In this document: in pieces, positions 53,191 to 61,607 of the stretch
Layout: each line of letters starts with the position of its first letter
How positions within the stretch are numbered: the first letter of the stretch is position 1
Source of the DNA: Rhizobacter terrae
GTDB taxonomy: Bacteria > Pseudomonadota > Gammaproteobacteria > Burkholderiales > Burkholderiaceae_C
Assembly (NCBI RefSeq): GCF_003852895.1
Contig: NZ_QUSW01000003.1
Span: 620,001-684,000, forward strand
Direction: 5' to 3'
DNA: 64,000 nucleotides
Program-made: the position numbers and the translations under genes
Notes under the pieces: model-generated
What the model was told of the DNA's origin: nothing
Seen by the model: the letters and a program-made list of their open reading frames with translations, nothing else
The model's database searches: none

Positions 53191-53507
53191 GTTCGCCCCC
53201 TGCCCCGCGTTGTGCGGTGTGCTGCCAACTCTGGATGAGCCAGGCCGACATGGCGGTGCTCTTTGGCACGACCACGCAGAACATCACCATCCGCATCAAG
53301 ACGCTGTATGCCGCGGGTGTGCTCGATCCGAACGACACCCGCCGCCGCATCCTTCAATCGTGCATGGAGGGCAGGCGGGAAGTGCGGCGCCATGTGTACA
53401 TCTACAACCTGCAGGTCATCGTGGCCATTGGCCGAGGCATCCGCGGCAGGCTGGGCGAGGTGTTTCGCCGCTGCTGCCACGACGTCAACGACGGCGCGGA
53501 TCTCTGA
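53187..53507 (+). CDS. Minimal RhuM-like protein
   Basis: 106 residues from the GTG at 53187, overlapping the previous stop; a GTG at 53181 is also possible. It matches the N-terminal core of RhuM-family proteins: LWMSQADMAVLFGTTTQNIT (helix-turn-helix-like), HIK-like IRIKTLYAAGVLDPNDTRRR, and REVRRHVYIYNLQVIVAIGRGIRGRLGEVFRR, of which YNLQVIVAIG is the hallmark. Full RhuM proteins run to ~330 residues and are found in pathogenicity islands and defence neighbourhoods; this one stops after the core. Either a natural minimal form or a truncated remnant; the intact overlap with its partner argues for a working gene. Function of RhuM is not established. Confidence 0.72.
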   Translation: MSSPPAPRCAVCCQLWMSQADMAVLFGTTTQNITIRIKTLYAAGVLDPNDTRRRILQSCMEGRREVRRHVYIYNLQVIVAIGRGIRGRLGEVFRRCCHDVNDGADL

Positions 53508-53677
53508 CGGCGGCACGCTGCACCGTCAAAGCCGGGGCACACCTGGCGCAAAGCTTGCTCGTGCGACCCGCGGATAGGGTTTCCGTCAGCCCCTGCTCAG
53601 GGGGGAGGCGGTCCGCACGACGGAACCATTCGGTTAAAACCCATGAGTCCGAGATCACACAACCATCGGAGGATCCC

Positions 53678-54718
53678 TTGATTTCCACCAGATTCCGTGC
53701 GGCACTTGCCGCAGTGCCTCTCGCGCTGGCCTTCACCCAGGCCGCGCATGCCGTGTCGTCCACCGACGATCCGGCTGGCCGCGTGCTCAATCCTGGCGCG
53801 TTCGGCGGAGCATTCGACGGCGTGGCCAAGCTGCTGTTTTCCAACAGCAGCGGCAACTTCGTCTGCTCCGGCTCGCTGCTGTCGGGTGGGCAATACGTGC
53901 TCACGGCCGCCCATTGCGCCGATGACTTCACCTCGATGACCGTCGACTTCAAGCTCGGTGGTGTGGTGCGCACCGCCGCCGCCGCCTACGTGCACTCCGG
54001 CTGGAACGGCACGCTCGACACCGGCGCCGACATCGCGATCATCAAGCTCGACTCGAAGGTCACGGGCATCCAGGGCTTCAACCTGAGCACCACCAACGAC
54101 GTGGGCAAGAACGTCCTGCTGGCCGGCTACGGCCTGGTCGGCCAGGGCCTGAACGGTGCCACCGGCTTCGACCGCGACCCGCCCGGCACGGTGCCGCGCA
54201 TCTGGCGTCCGCACTTTGGCTACAACACCATCGATGCCACCGGCAAGCAACTGGACGACCTGCTGTTCGGGCCGGGTGCCGGCGACAACACCTATGGCGA
54301 GAACTACGTCTACGACTTCGACGACGGCACCTACGAACACAATGGCCTGCAGCGCCTGAAGGACGACTTCGGTGCACCGTGGGCTGACAGCAGCGCCGGC
54401 CTGGGTGCCGACGAGGCACTGATCGCCGGCGGCGACTCCGGTGGTGGCGACTTCGTCTGGACCGGCAGCGAGTGGCTGCTGACGGGCGTGCACTCCTGGG
54501 GCTGGGGCGTTTGCGGCGAGATCTATGCCGACTGCGACACCTCACCGGGCACGAACTCCAGCTTCGGCGACTTCTCCGGCTCCACCGCGGTGTTCTCGCA
54601 CACCGACTGGATCAAGAGCGTGACGGCCGTGCCCGAACCCGATACCTATGCCCTGATGCTGCTGGGCCTGGGCGTGGTGGGCAGCGTGGCGCGCCGCCGC
54701 AAGGCCGCTGCACGGTAA
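53678..54718 (+). CDS. Secreted trypsin-like serine protease with PEP-CTERM anchor
   Basis: 346 residues from a TTG start with GGAGG five bases upstream. Signal peptide (FRAALAAVPLALAFTQAAHA), chymotrypsin-fold domain with catalytic H79 (LTAAHC), D118 (GADIAIIKL) and S254 (GGDSGGGDF), and paired cysteines near the active site. The C-terminus VPEPDTYALMLLGLGVVG-SVARRR is a PEP-CTERM sorting signal: VPEP motif, hydrophobic helix, Arg-rich end, processed by exosortase. No exosortase (epsH/xrtB) lies in the window. Likely role is extracellular or surface proteolysis linked to exopolysaccharide. The rare TTG start may keep expression low. Confidence 0.88.
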   Translation: MISTRFRAALAAVPLALAFTQAAHAVSSTDDPAGRVLNPGAFGGAFDGVAKLLFSNSSGNFVCSGSLLSGGQYVLTAAHCADDFTSMTVDFKLGGVVRTAAAAYVHSGWNGTLDTGADIAIIKLDSKVTGIQGFNLSTTNDVGKNVLLAGYGLVGQGLNGATGFDRDPPGTVPRIWRPHFGYNTIDATGKQLDDLLFGPGAGDNTYGENYVYDFDDGTYEHNGLQRLKDDFGAPWADSSAGLGADEALIAGGDSGGGDFVWTGSEWLLTGVHSWGWGVCGEIYADCDTSPGTNSSFGDFSGSTAVFSHTDWIKSVTAVPEPDTYALMLLGLGVVGSVARRRKAAAR

Positions 54719-54753
54719 GCGACAGGAAGCCGCCCTTGGTGGCTTTCGTAGAC

Positions 54754-54779
54754 ACGGCACCTTCGGGTGCCGTTTTTTT
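54754..54779 (+). terminator. Terminator after the PEP-CTERM protease
   Basis: ACGGCACC-TTCG-GGTGCCGT with a stable UUCG tetraloop and T7 run, 36 bases after the stop codon. Confidence 0.93.
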
Positions 54780-54789
54780 GTCGGGTTCC

Positions 54790-55306
54790 GCGGCAGGCGG
54801 CATGGGCCAGGGGCTGCGGCTGTGGCGGTCGGCCTGGGGCCGACTGCGCTGCGCTGCTCGCACCGAGGGGTGCACGGGGAAACTCCCGCCGCGCCCCTGC
54901 GGTGCGCTGTGGTCAGACAGTCCCGGTGAGTCAGAAGACGAAGCGTGCTGCGCACGCCACCCCTCGGTGCTGCGCTGCTCGCCGCCACAGACGCAGCCCC
55001 TGGCCCATGCCGCCTGCCGCTCAAGTGGCGAAGGCTTGGCTCGACGAGAAAACCCAAAGCCGCAACAGCAAAGGCGTGGGTGGGCTGGCTGGGGCGCGCA
55101 TCAGGAAGCGGCGAGGAGCGCAGGCTTCATGGGCACGCGCGCAGCGCGCTTCGTCTTCTGACTTGCCGCAGCATGTTTGAACGCAGCGCACCGCAGGGGC
55201 GCGGAGTGAGTTCTGCGGCAGCCCATGAAGCCGAGCACCGCAGCGGAGTCGGCCAACGGCCGACCGCTTCCGCCGCGCGCCCCAGCCAGCCCACCCACGC
55301 CTTTGC
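54790..55306. repeat. Mosaic of three interleaved inverted-repeat pairs
   Basis: This non-coding stretch fills the 717-base gap before fadD. Three pairs are visible: A 54790-54872 with A' 54958-55020; B 54891-54958 with B' 55132-55204; C 55068-55134 with C' 55221-55306. Arms are 60-86 bases and roughly 80-90 percent alike, with small indels (A carries a ~20-base extra segment). Arrangement is A-B-A'-C-B'-C', so pairs overlap rather than nest. Open frames here are repeat artefacts. I see no transposase; it looks like degenerate copies of a dispersed palindromic element. Confidence 0.8.
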
Positions 55307-55435
55307 CCAACCCGCCCCATCCCCCAAAGGTGGGTACTCCTAAGCGCACTGCCCTAGAAACGTCTATCGAATCCCCTCATACGTGCCTGTCAGTGATGCG
55401 TCAGAATCGCCCACCGATCAGGAGAGCAAGCACCA

Positions 55436-57109
55436 ATGGAAAAAACCTGGCTGAAGCACTACCCCAAGAGCGTGCCGGCGACCATCGACGTCGAGCAGTA
55501 CACCTCCCTCGTGGCTCTCATCGAGGAAAGCTTCAAGAAATACCGTGATCTGGCGGCCTACAAGTTCATGGGCAAGACGATCACCTTCGGCCAGGTGGAT
55601 GATGCTTCCCGTGCCTTCGCGGCCTACCTTCAGGCGCAGGGCTTTGCCAAGGGCGACCGCATCGCGGTCATGATGCCCAACATCCCGCAGTACCCGGTGG
55701 CCGTGGCTGCCATCCTGCGGGCCGGGTACGTGGTGGTCAACGTCAACCCGCTGTACACCCCGCGCGAGCTGGAGCATCAACTCAAGGACTCAGGCGCCAA
55801 GGCCATCGTGATGGTGGAGAACTTCGCCACCACGCTGCAGCAGGTGCTGTCGGCCGTGCCCACCAAGAAGGTCATCCTCACCGCGCTGGGCGACATGCTG
55901 GGCTTCCCCAAGAGCATGATCGTCAACTACGTCGTGCGCCGCGTGAAGAAGATGGTGCCGGCCTACGACATCCCCGGTGCCGTCAAGTTCATGGACGCGC
56001 TGTCGCAAGGCCGCGGCAAGTCGTACAAGCCTGCGCAGATCAGCGCCGACGACATCGCCGTGCTGCAGTACACCGGCGGCACCACCGGCGTGAGCAAGGG
56101 CGCGGTGCTGCTTCATCGCAACCTGGTGGCCAACATCCTGCAGTCCGAGGCCTGGTACCAGCCCGCTCTTTCGAAGATTCCAAAGGGCGAGCAGATCGTC
56201 ACCATCTGCGCGCTGCCGATCTATCACATCTTCGGCTTCAACACGAACATGATGCTGTCCATGCGCATGGGCGGCTGCAACATCCTCATCGCCAATCCGC
56301 GCGACCTGCCGGCGGTGTTCAAGGACCTGCAAGGACAGAAGTTCCACAGCTTCCCCGCAGTGAACACGCTGTTCAACGCCATGGCCCACCACGCGCAGTT
56401 CAGCACCGTCGACTGGTCCAGCCTGGTCATCAGCGTGGGCGGCGGCATGGCGGTGCAAAGCGCCACGGCCAAGCTCTGGCTGGAGAAGACCGGCTGCCCC
56501 ATCGTCGAAGGCTACGGGCTGTCGGAGACCTCGCCCTCGGCCACCTGCAATCCGGTGGACAGCACGGCCTACAGCGGCAACATCGGCATGCCCATGCCCA
56601 ACACCGAGCTCACGCTGCTCGATGACGACGGCCGCGAAGTGCCCTTGGGCGAGCGCGGCGAGATCGCGATCAAGGGCCCGCAGGTCATGGCCGGCTACTG
56701 GCAGCGTCCCGACGAGACCGCCAAGGTCATGACGAGCGATGGCTTCTTCCGCACCGGCGACATCGGCGTGGTCGACGAGCGCGGCTACTTCAAGATCGTG
56801 GACCGCAAGAAGGACATGATCCTCGTCAGCGGCTTCAACGTGTACCCCAACGAGGTCGAGGATGTGGTCAACAACATGCCCGGCGTGCTGGAGTGCGCGG
56901 CGGTGGGTGTGGCCGACTCCAAGGCCGGCGAGGCGGTGAAGCTGTGCATCGTCCGCAGCGACCCGTCGGTGACCGAGGCCCAGGTGCGGTCCTATTGCGA
57001 AGCCAACCTCACCGGCTACAAGCGGCCCAAGGTGGTGGAGTTCCGCACCGAGCTGCCCAAGTCGCCGGTGGGCAAGATCCTGCGCCGCGAGTTGCGCGAC
57101 AAGGTCTGA
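55436..57109 (+). CDS. fadD: Long-chain fatty-acid-CoA ligase
   Basis: 557-residue acyl-adenylate-forming enzyme. AMP-binding P-loop YTGGTTGVSKGA near residue 210, GYGLSETSPSATCNP, FFRTGDIGVVDERGYFKIVDRKKDMI with the hinge, and C-terminal PKSPVGKILRRELR with the catalytic lysine. It begins MEKTWLKHYPKSVPATID, the standard FadD lead. AGGAGAGCAAGCACCA precedes the ATG. It is alone in its unit, after the inverted-repeat region. Confidence 0.94.
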   Translation: MEKTWLKHYPKSVPATIDVEQYTSLVALIEESFKKYRDLAAYKFMGKTITFGQVDDASRAFAAYLQAQGFAKGDRIAVMMPNIPQYPVAVAAILRAGYVVVNVNPLYTPRELEHQLKDSGAKAIVMVENFATTLQQVLSAVPTKKVILTALGDMLGFPKSMIVNYVVRRVKKMVPAYDIPGAVKFMDALSQGRGKSYKPAQISADDIAVLQYTGGTTGVSKGAVLLHRNLVANILQSEAWYQPALSKIPKGEQIVTICALPIYHIFGFNTNMMLSMRMGGCNILIANPRDLPAVFKDLQGQKFHSFPAVNTLFNAMAHHAQFSTVDWSSLVISVGGGMAVQSATAKLWLEKTGCPIVEGYGLSETSPSATCNPVDSTAYSGNIGMPMPNTELTLLDDDGREVPLGERGEIAIKGPQVMAGYWQRPDETAKVMTSDGFFRTGDIGVVDERGYFKIVDRKKDMILVSGFNVYPNEVEDVVNNMPGVLECAAVGVADSKAGEAVKLCIVRSDPSVTEAQVRSYCEANLTGYKRPKVVEFRTELPKSPVGKILRRELRDKV

Positions 57110-57287
57110 AGCCGGCCCGTTCGCCATTGATCTGGGACAGTTCGCGGCGTTGACGGCGGGGCAAAAGCCCCGCAGGATCACGACAATTGCAACATGCTTG
57201 TACGTGCTTGCTGCTAATCTGTGAGTAAGAGCGACTAGGCAAAGCAAAGAATTCAGCCCTGTCGCAGTCAACCTTCAGGATGCATCG

Positions 57288-57797
57288 GTGATCTGGGCCA
57301 AGACAGAAGCTGGGCGGGTGGAAATGCAAGCGAAGGCGCTCGTGAAGGAGCGCGCGCAACGCAATCTTCTCTTGTTGATCGACGGGCAGAAGTCCGAGGA
57401 AATGCTGCTGGCCAACGTGGTCGGCATCAAGGCTGATGACTTCACCGCGCTCGAGGCCATGGGCCTGATCGAGCCGCTGGCCGGACCGGCCGGCCGGTCT
57501 GCACGCCCGGTGGCTGCAGCGCCTGCAGCCGCTCCCGCAGCGCCCGCGGCAGCACCGACCACGGTGGACATCTCCACCGAAGCCGCCCCGCTGGACTACG
57601 CCCATTTCACCGAGACCCTCACCCAGCTCATCTCCAAGGAGCTCGGCCTGCGCGGCTTCACGCTGACGCTGGCGGTCGAGAAGGCCGGCACCATCGAGGA
57701 ACTGATGGAAGTGGCCCGCCGCGCGATCGACCAGATCCGCGACCGCAAGGGCGCACCCGCTGCGGACGCCGCCCGCAAGGCGCTGTTCGGCGCCTGA
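57288..57797 (+). CDS. Conserved hypothetical protein with N- and C-terminal helical domains
   Basis: 169 residues from a GTG with AGGA seven bases upstream. The first ~65 residues (AKALVKERAQRNLLLLIDGQ, ADDFTALEAMGLIEPL) look like a small helical domain. An Ala/Pro linker ([18 protein letters not shown]) joins a second domain (FTETLTQLISKELGLRGFTL, TIEELMEVARRAIDQIRDRK). Two globular pieces joined by a flexible linker suggest a regulatory or adaptor role. I cannot assign a function. It lies 30 bases before mtnN on the same strand. Confidence 0.75.
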   Translation: MIWAKTEAGRVEMQAKALVKERAQRNLLLLIDGQKSEEMLLANVVGIKADDFTALEAMGLIEPLAGPAGRSARPVAAAPAAAPAAPAAAPTTVDISTEAAPLDYAHFTETLTQLISKELGLRGFTLTLAVEKAGTIEELMEVARRAIDQIRDRKGAPAADAARKALFGA

Positions 57798-57827
57798 TCC
57801 TTCCTGTCCTCGCTGTCGGATCGGGCC

Positions 57828-58628
57828 ATGGCGATGCGACCGTTGGCCATCGTCAGCGCCATGCACGAGGAGCTGCATGCACTGCTGCCGCTGCTTGACG
57901 CGCCCTCGCAGCGCACCCTGGCGGCACGGCGCTTCCACATCGGCACGCTGGCCGGGCAGCCGGTGGTGCTCGTGCTCTCGGGCATCGGCAAGGTGGCTGC
58001 GGCCACCACCGCAGCCTTGCTCATTCATGAGTTCGATGCGCAGGCCATCGTCTTCACCGGCGTGGCCGGCGGGCTGGGTCCCGGAGTGAAGGTCGGTGAC
58101 GTGGTGGTCGCCACGCAGGCACTGCAGCACGACATGGACGCCTCGCCGATCTTCCCGCGCTTCGAAGTGCCGCTCACCGGCCGCTCGCGCTTCGATGTGG
58201 ACGAGGTGCTCAGCGGCCACCTCGCCACCTCCGCTGAAGACTGCCTTCACCGTGCGGATGAGCTCATGGTCCGCGCCCACCTCGAACCCTTCGGCATCGC
58301 CGCGCCGCGCGTTCATCGCGGCCTGGTCGTGAGCGGCGACCGCTTCGTGTCCACCGCCGCCGAAAGCCGCGCCCTGGTCCAGGCCCTGCCCGACGCCCTC
58401 GCCGTGGAGATGGAAGGCGCCGCCCTCGCCCAGGTCTGCGCCGACTTCGGTTGCCCCTTCGCGGTCATGCGGACCATCTCCGACCGTGCCGACGACGATG
58501 CGCATGCCGACTTCTCGCGCTTCATCGCCGAGGTCGCGAGTGTCTACACCCGGGTGGTCGTCCTGCATTGGCTGCAGCAACTGCCGGCCTACACTGGCGC
58601 AATGGGAATCCAATCCTCTGATCGATGA
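57828..58628 (+). CDS. mtnN: 5'-methylthioadenosine/S-adenosylhomocysteine nucleosidase family protein
   Basis: 266 residues, slightly longer than E. coli Pfs (232). PNP/UDP-phosphorylase fold: LAIVSAMHEELHALLPL with the catalytic-type glutamate, SGIGKVAAATTAALLI, FTGVAGGLGPGVKVGDVVVA, VVSGDRFVSTA, DALAVEMEGAALAQVC and MRTISDRADDDA with the catalytic aspartate. It hydrolyses MTA/SAH, recycling SAM by-products and feeding AI-2 synthesis in some bacteria. A related 5'-nucleosidase activity is possible. Its stop overlaps the next start by four bases. Confidence 0.85.
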   Translation: MAMRPLAIVSAMHEELHALLPLLDAPSQRTLAARRFHIGTLAGQPVVLVLSGIGKVAAATTAALLIHEFDAQAIVFTGVAGGLGPGVKVGDVVVATQALQHDMDASPIFPRFEVPLTGRSRFDVDEVLSGHLATSAEDCLHRADELMVRAHLEPFGIAAPRVHRGLVVSGDRFVSTAAESRALVQALPDALAVEMEGAALAQVCADFGCPFAVMRTISDRADDDAHADFSRFIAEVASVYTRVVVLHWLQQLPAYTGAMGIQSSDR

Positions 58629-59143
58629 AGGCGGTCTTCAGGCTGCCGTGGCGGGTGCTTCGCGTGGCATTCCTCGCGCTGGCGGCCATCGTCATCGCCA
58701 TCGAGGAATGGGGCTGGCGGCCGCTCACGGCCATGGCCGCGCGCTTCGCGAAGTGGCCCCCCATCGGGCGTCTCGAAGACTGGATCCGCCACGCGCCGCC
58801 TCGCGTGGCGCTGCTGTTGTTCCTCGCACCCGCGGTGCTGCTGTTTCCCATCAAGCTGCTGGCGCTGTGGCTCATCCACCTGGGCCGCACGACGCTGGGC
58901 GTGGTCGTCATCCTGGCCGCCAAGGCGCTGGGCACGGCTTTCGTCGGGCGACTGTTCATCCTCACCGAGCACCAGCTCATCACCTTCCCCTGGTTCGCGC
59001 GGTCTCTGTCCTGGTGGCGTGCCACCAAGCTGCGCGTGAAGTCTGCGGTGCAGACCTCGCTGCTGTGGCGAGGTGCCGCGCGGCTCAAGCGCCGCATCTC
59101 GATCTGGGTACGTCGCCGTTCCCGTGCCCTGCGGCCCCATTGA
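58625..59143 (+). CDS. Hypothetical membrane protein coupled to mtnN
   Basis: 172 residues, overlapping mtnN by ATGA. One N-terminal helix (VLRVAFLALAAIVIAIEEWG), a helix at ~58-82 (VALLLFLAPAVLLFPIKLLA) and a third (TTLGVVVILAAKALGTAFVG), then a strongly basic C-terminal tail (KLRVKSAVQTSLLWRGAARL and RRRSRALRPH). It resembles uncharacterised betaproteobacterial inner-membrane proteins. Function unknown; the basic tail could contact nucleic acid or lipid head groups. Confidence 0.75.
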   Translation: MKAVFRLPWRVLRVAFLALAAIVIAIEEWGWRPLTAMAARFAKWPPIGRLEDWIRHAPPRVALLLFLAPAVLLFPIKLLALWLIHLGRTTLGVVVILAAKALGTAFVGRLFILTEHQLITFPWFARSLSWWRATKLRVKSAVQTSLLWRGAARLKRRISIWVRRRSRALRPH

Positions 59144-59153
59144 TCCTCACCCC

Positions 59154-59870
59154 ATGCCCCGCCTCTTCGTCGACCTGCCGCTTCACGAGAACGCCGAACT
59201 CACGCTGCCGCCCGGTCCTGCGCGGCACGTGCAGGTGCTGCGCATGCAGCCCGGCGACACGCTGACCTGCTTCAACGGCGCAGGTGGCGAGTGGACGGCC
59301 GAAGTCCTGCGCATGGGGCGTCAGGATGTGGAGGTTCGCATCGGTGCCCACGACGCCGTCGACCGCGAGCTGCTGGTCAAGGTCACGTTGGCGGTGGGCA
59401 TGCCGGCCAACGATCGCATGGACTTCCTCGTCGAGAAGGCCACCGAGCTGGGCGTGCACGCCATCCAGCCGCTGGTGTGCGAGCGTTCGGTGCTGCGGCT
59501 GTCGGGCGAGCGAGCCCTCAAGAAGGTCGAGCACTGGAAGGGCGTGGCCGTCGCGGCCGCGGAGCAGAGCGGCCGAACCCGCGTGCCCGCCATCGAGCCG
59601 GTGCTCGCGCTGCCGGCATGGCTGGCAGGGCATCGCTGCGATGCACAACGATGGCTGCTCAGCTTCTTGCGCAGTGCAACATCACTGGGTCATGCTGCAC
59701 CTGCACATGATGTCGTGTTCGTCAGCGGGCCCGAGGGTGGCTTGAGTCCTGCGGAGGAAGGACTCGCACAGCATGCCGGTTTCGCGCCGGTGACGCTTGG
59801 TCCACGCGTGCTGCGTGCCGACACCGCGCCGCTGGCGGCCCTGTCTTTTCTTGCGCTGCAGCATCGTTGA
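59154..59870 (+). CDS. rsmE: 16S rRNA (uracil-1498 N3) methyltransferase RsmE
   Basis: 238 residues, SPOUT-family enzyme that methylates U1498 of 16S rRNA using SAM. An N-terminal PUA-like domain (ARHVQVLRMQPGDTLTCFNG) is followed by KATELGVHAIQPLVCERSV and the C-terminal knot motifs VSGPEGGLSPAEEG and LGPRVLRADTAPLAAL. The start at ATG 59154 gives MPRLFVDLPLHENAEL. Directly downstream of the membrane-protein gene; presumably the same transcript as mtnN. Confidence 0.93.
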   Translation: MPRLFVDLPLHENAELTLPPGPARHVQVLRMQPGDTLTCFNGAGGEWTAEVLRMGRQDVEVRIGAHDAVDRELLVKVTLAVGMPANDRMDFLVEKATELGVHAIQPLVCERSVLRLSGERALKKVEHWKGVAVAAAEQSGRTRVPAIEPVLALPAWLAGHRCDAQRWLLSFLRSATSLGHAAPAHDVVFVSGPEGGLSPAEEGLAQHAGFAPVTLGPRVLRADTAPLAALSFLALQHR

Positions 59871-59966
59871 ACCGATTCCAACTGCGTGAGGGCTTTGCCC
59901 ACCTCGCTTGCCACGCGCCTGAAGACCGCCGCAGAATGGGCCAGCGAGTGACTTCCGGAGATCATC

Positions 59967-60374
59967 ATGGGTCTGCTCGATTCGGTGATCGGTGCACTGT
60001 CCGGCGTGCGCAGCACGAGCGGCAGCGGAGACATGCTGAACGTGGTGCTTCAGATGCTGGCCAATGACGGCGAAGGCATCGGCATCGATGGGCTGGTCGA
60101 GCGCTTCAAGGACAGCGGCATGTCCTCGGTGCTGGAGTCATGGATCGCGCGCGGCAGCAACCTGCCCATCTCCGCGGAGGACTTGCAGCGTGTGCTCGGC
60201 ACCGAGACCGTCGAGGAGATCGCGCAACAGGCCGGACTGTCGCGCCGCGTCACCGCGGACCGTCTCTCGCAGATGCTGCCCTTCGTGATCGACAAGCTCA
60301 CGCCGCATGGCCGGCTGCCGGCCAATGGCCTGGGCGATCTCGGCCAGCTCATGGGGCGCATGGCGGGGCGCTGA
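59967..60374 (+). CDS. yidB: YidB-family (DUF937) protein
   Basis: 135 residues: MGLLDSVIGALSG start, LLNV-type helix, GLVERFKDSGMSSVLESWIARGSN (core FKDSGMSSVLESWI), NLPISAEDLQRVLG, LSQMLPFVIDKLTPHGRLP. The family is cytosolic with no settled function. CGGAGATCATC precedes the ATG. It converges with the THUMP methyltransferase gene across six bases. Confidence 0.88.
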   Translation: MGLLDSVIGALSGVRSTSGSGDMLNVVLQMLANDGEGIGIDGLVERFKDSGMSSVLESWIARGSNLPISAEDLQRVLGTETVEEIAQQAGLSRRVTADRLSQMLPFVIDKLTPHGRLPANGLGDLGQLMGRMAGR

Positions 60375-60380
60375 AGCCCT

Positions 60381-61607
60381 TCAGTGCGCGCGCATCGTCC
60401 CCGACACGAGATCGAAGCGGAACAGACGGCACTCGATCGGGCCATTCCACATCGGCACCCGCCGGCTCTCCTTCAGGCGCATCGCGCCGGGCAGCTTCAT
60501 GTCCGGGCTGAGCACGAACGCCGTCCATCCAGCCGGATGCTGGGTGTAGGCGCGCTTCCAGTGCGACGCCAGGCGGGGGAAGAAGTCGTCGGGGGTGTCA
60601 CGGTCCTGTGCTGAGGGACGCGCAGCCTTGCCGCCGACCTCGATGCGTTCGCCATAGGGCGGGTTGAGCATCAGCGTGCCTTGCAGCGCATCGGGCAATG
60701 CCGGCGCAGGGCGCTCCAGCGCATCACCGCCGTTGAAGGTGATGGCCGCCTCCACGCCCGCGCGCTGCGCATTGCGCCGCGCGAAGTCGACCATGCGGAA
60801 AGACACGTCGCTCGCGAAGATGGGTACCGCGCTCGGATGGATGCGTGACTGTGCGTGGCTCTTCATGCGCTGCCAGGCGGCGCGCATCTCGGTGGATGCG
60901 AAGGGCAGCAGGCGCTCGAAGGCGAAGCGGCGCTTCAGGCCAGGCGCGATGCCGCAGGCGATCTGCGCAGCCTCGATGGCGATGGTCCCCGAGCCGCAGC
61001 AGGGGTCGTGCAAGGCGCCGCCATGTTCGGGCGTGCCCTTCCATCCGGCAGCGGCGAGCATGGCCGCGGCCAGCGTTTCCTTCAGCGGCGCGTCGCCCTT
61101 GTCCTCGCGCCAGCCGCGCTTGAACAGCGGCTCGCCCGAGGTGTCCACGTAGACGGACGCGCGCTGCGGACCCACGTGCAGCACGACCTGGAGATCGGGC
61201 CGCTGCGTGTCCACGCTGGGGCGCTCGCCGGTGGCTTCGCGCATCTCGTCGCACACGGCATCCTTGATGCGCAGCGCGGCGAAATTCAGGCTCTTGAGCG
61301 GGCTGCGCTGCGCGGTCGTGTCCACGCGCAGCGTGTGCTGCGGCGTGATCCACTGCGTCCAGTCGACCGTGCGCGCGAGCTTGTAGAGATCGGTCTCGTC
61401 GAAGTACTCGCCTTCGGCCACTTCGACCAGCACACGCTGAGGCAGTCGGCATTCGAGGTTGAGCGCCATGACCTCGTCTGGGCCGCCTTCGAGCATCACG
61501 CCGCCGCGCTCGGTCTGCAGCTGCGCATCGGGCAAGATGGCGCGCACTTCGTCGGCCAGCAACTCTTCGACGCCGGCTGCGCAGGGCAGGAAGATCGGCA
61601 GCCCCAT
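60381..61607 (-). CDS. THUMP-domain RNA methyltransferase (RlmL/RlmK-L N-terminal-type)
   Basis: 408 residues. It has an N-terminal ferredoxin-like/THUMP domain (FLPCAAGVEELLADEVRAIL, KSLNFAALRIKDAVCDEMRE) followed by a SAM-dependent methyltransferase domain with DPCCGSGTIAIEAAQIACG and the N6/N2-methylation motif LNPPYGERI. It matches the N-terminal half of E. coli RlmL, which makes m2G2445 in 23S rRNA, without the fused RlmK half. The ATG overlaps the rpoN stop by one base (TGATG), so it is translationally coupled to rpoN. Confidence 0.88.
   Translation of the reverse strand: MGLPIFLPCAAGVEELLADEVRAILPDAQLQTERGGVMLEGGPDEVMALNLECRLPQRVLVEVAEGEYFDETDLYKLARTVDWTQWITPQHTLRVDTTAQRSPLKSLNFAALRIKDAVCDEMREATGERPSVDTQRPDLQVVLHVGPQRASVYVDTSGEPLFKRGWREDKGDAPLKETLAAAMLAAAGWKGTPEHGGALHDPCCGSGTIAIEAAQIACGIAPGLKRRFAFERLLPFASTEMRAAWQRMKSHAQSRIHPSAVPIFASDVSFRMVDFARRNAQRAGVEAAITFNGGDALERPAPALPDALQGTLMLNPPYGERIEVGGKAARPSAQDRDTPDDFFPRLASHWKRAYTQHPAGWTAFVLSPDMKLPGAMRLKESRRVPMWNGPIECRLFRFDLVSGTMRAH

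Noticed and set aside
54767-55180. Several open frames in both strands before fadD
   Set aside because: They coincide with inverted-repeat arms and change content between copies, so they are repeat artefacts.
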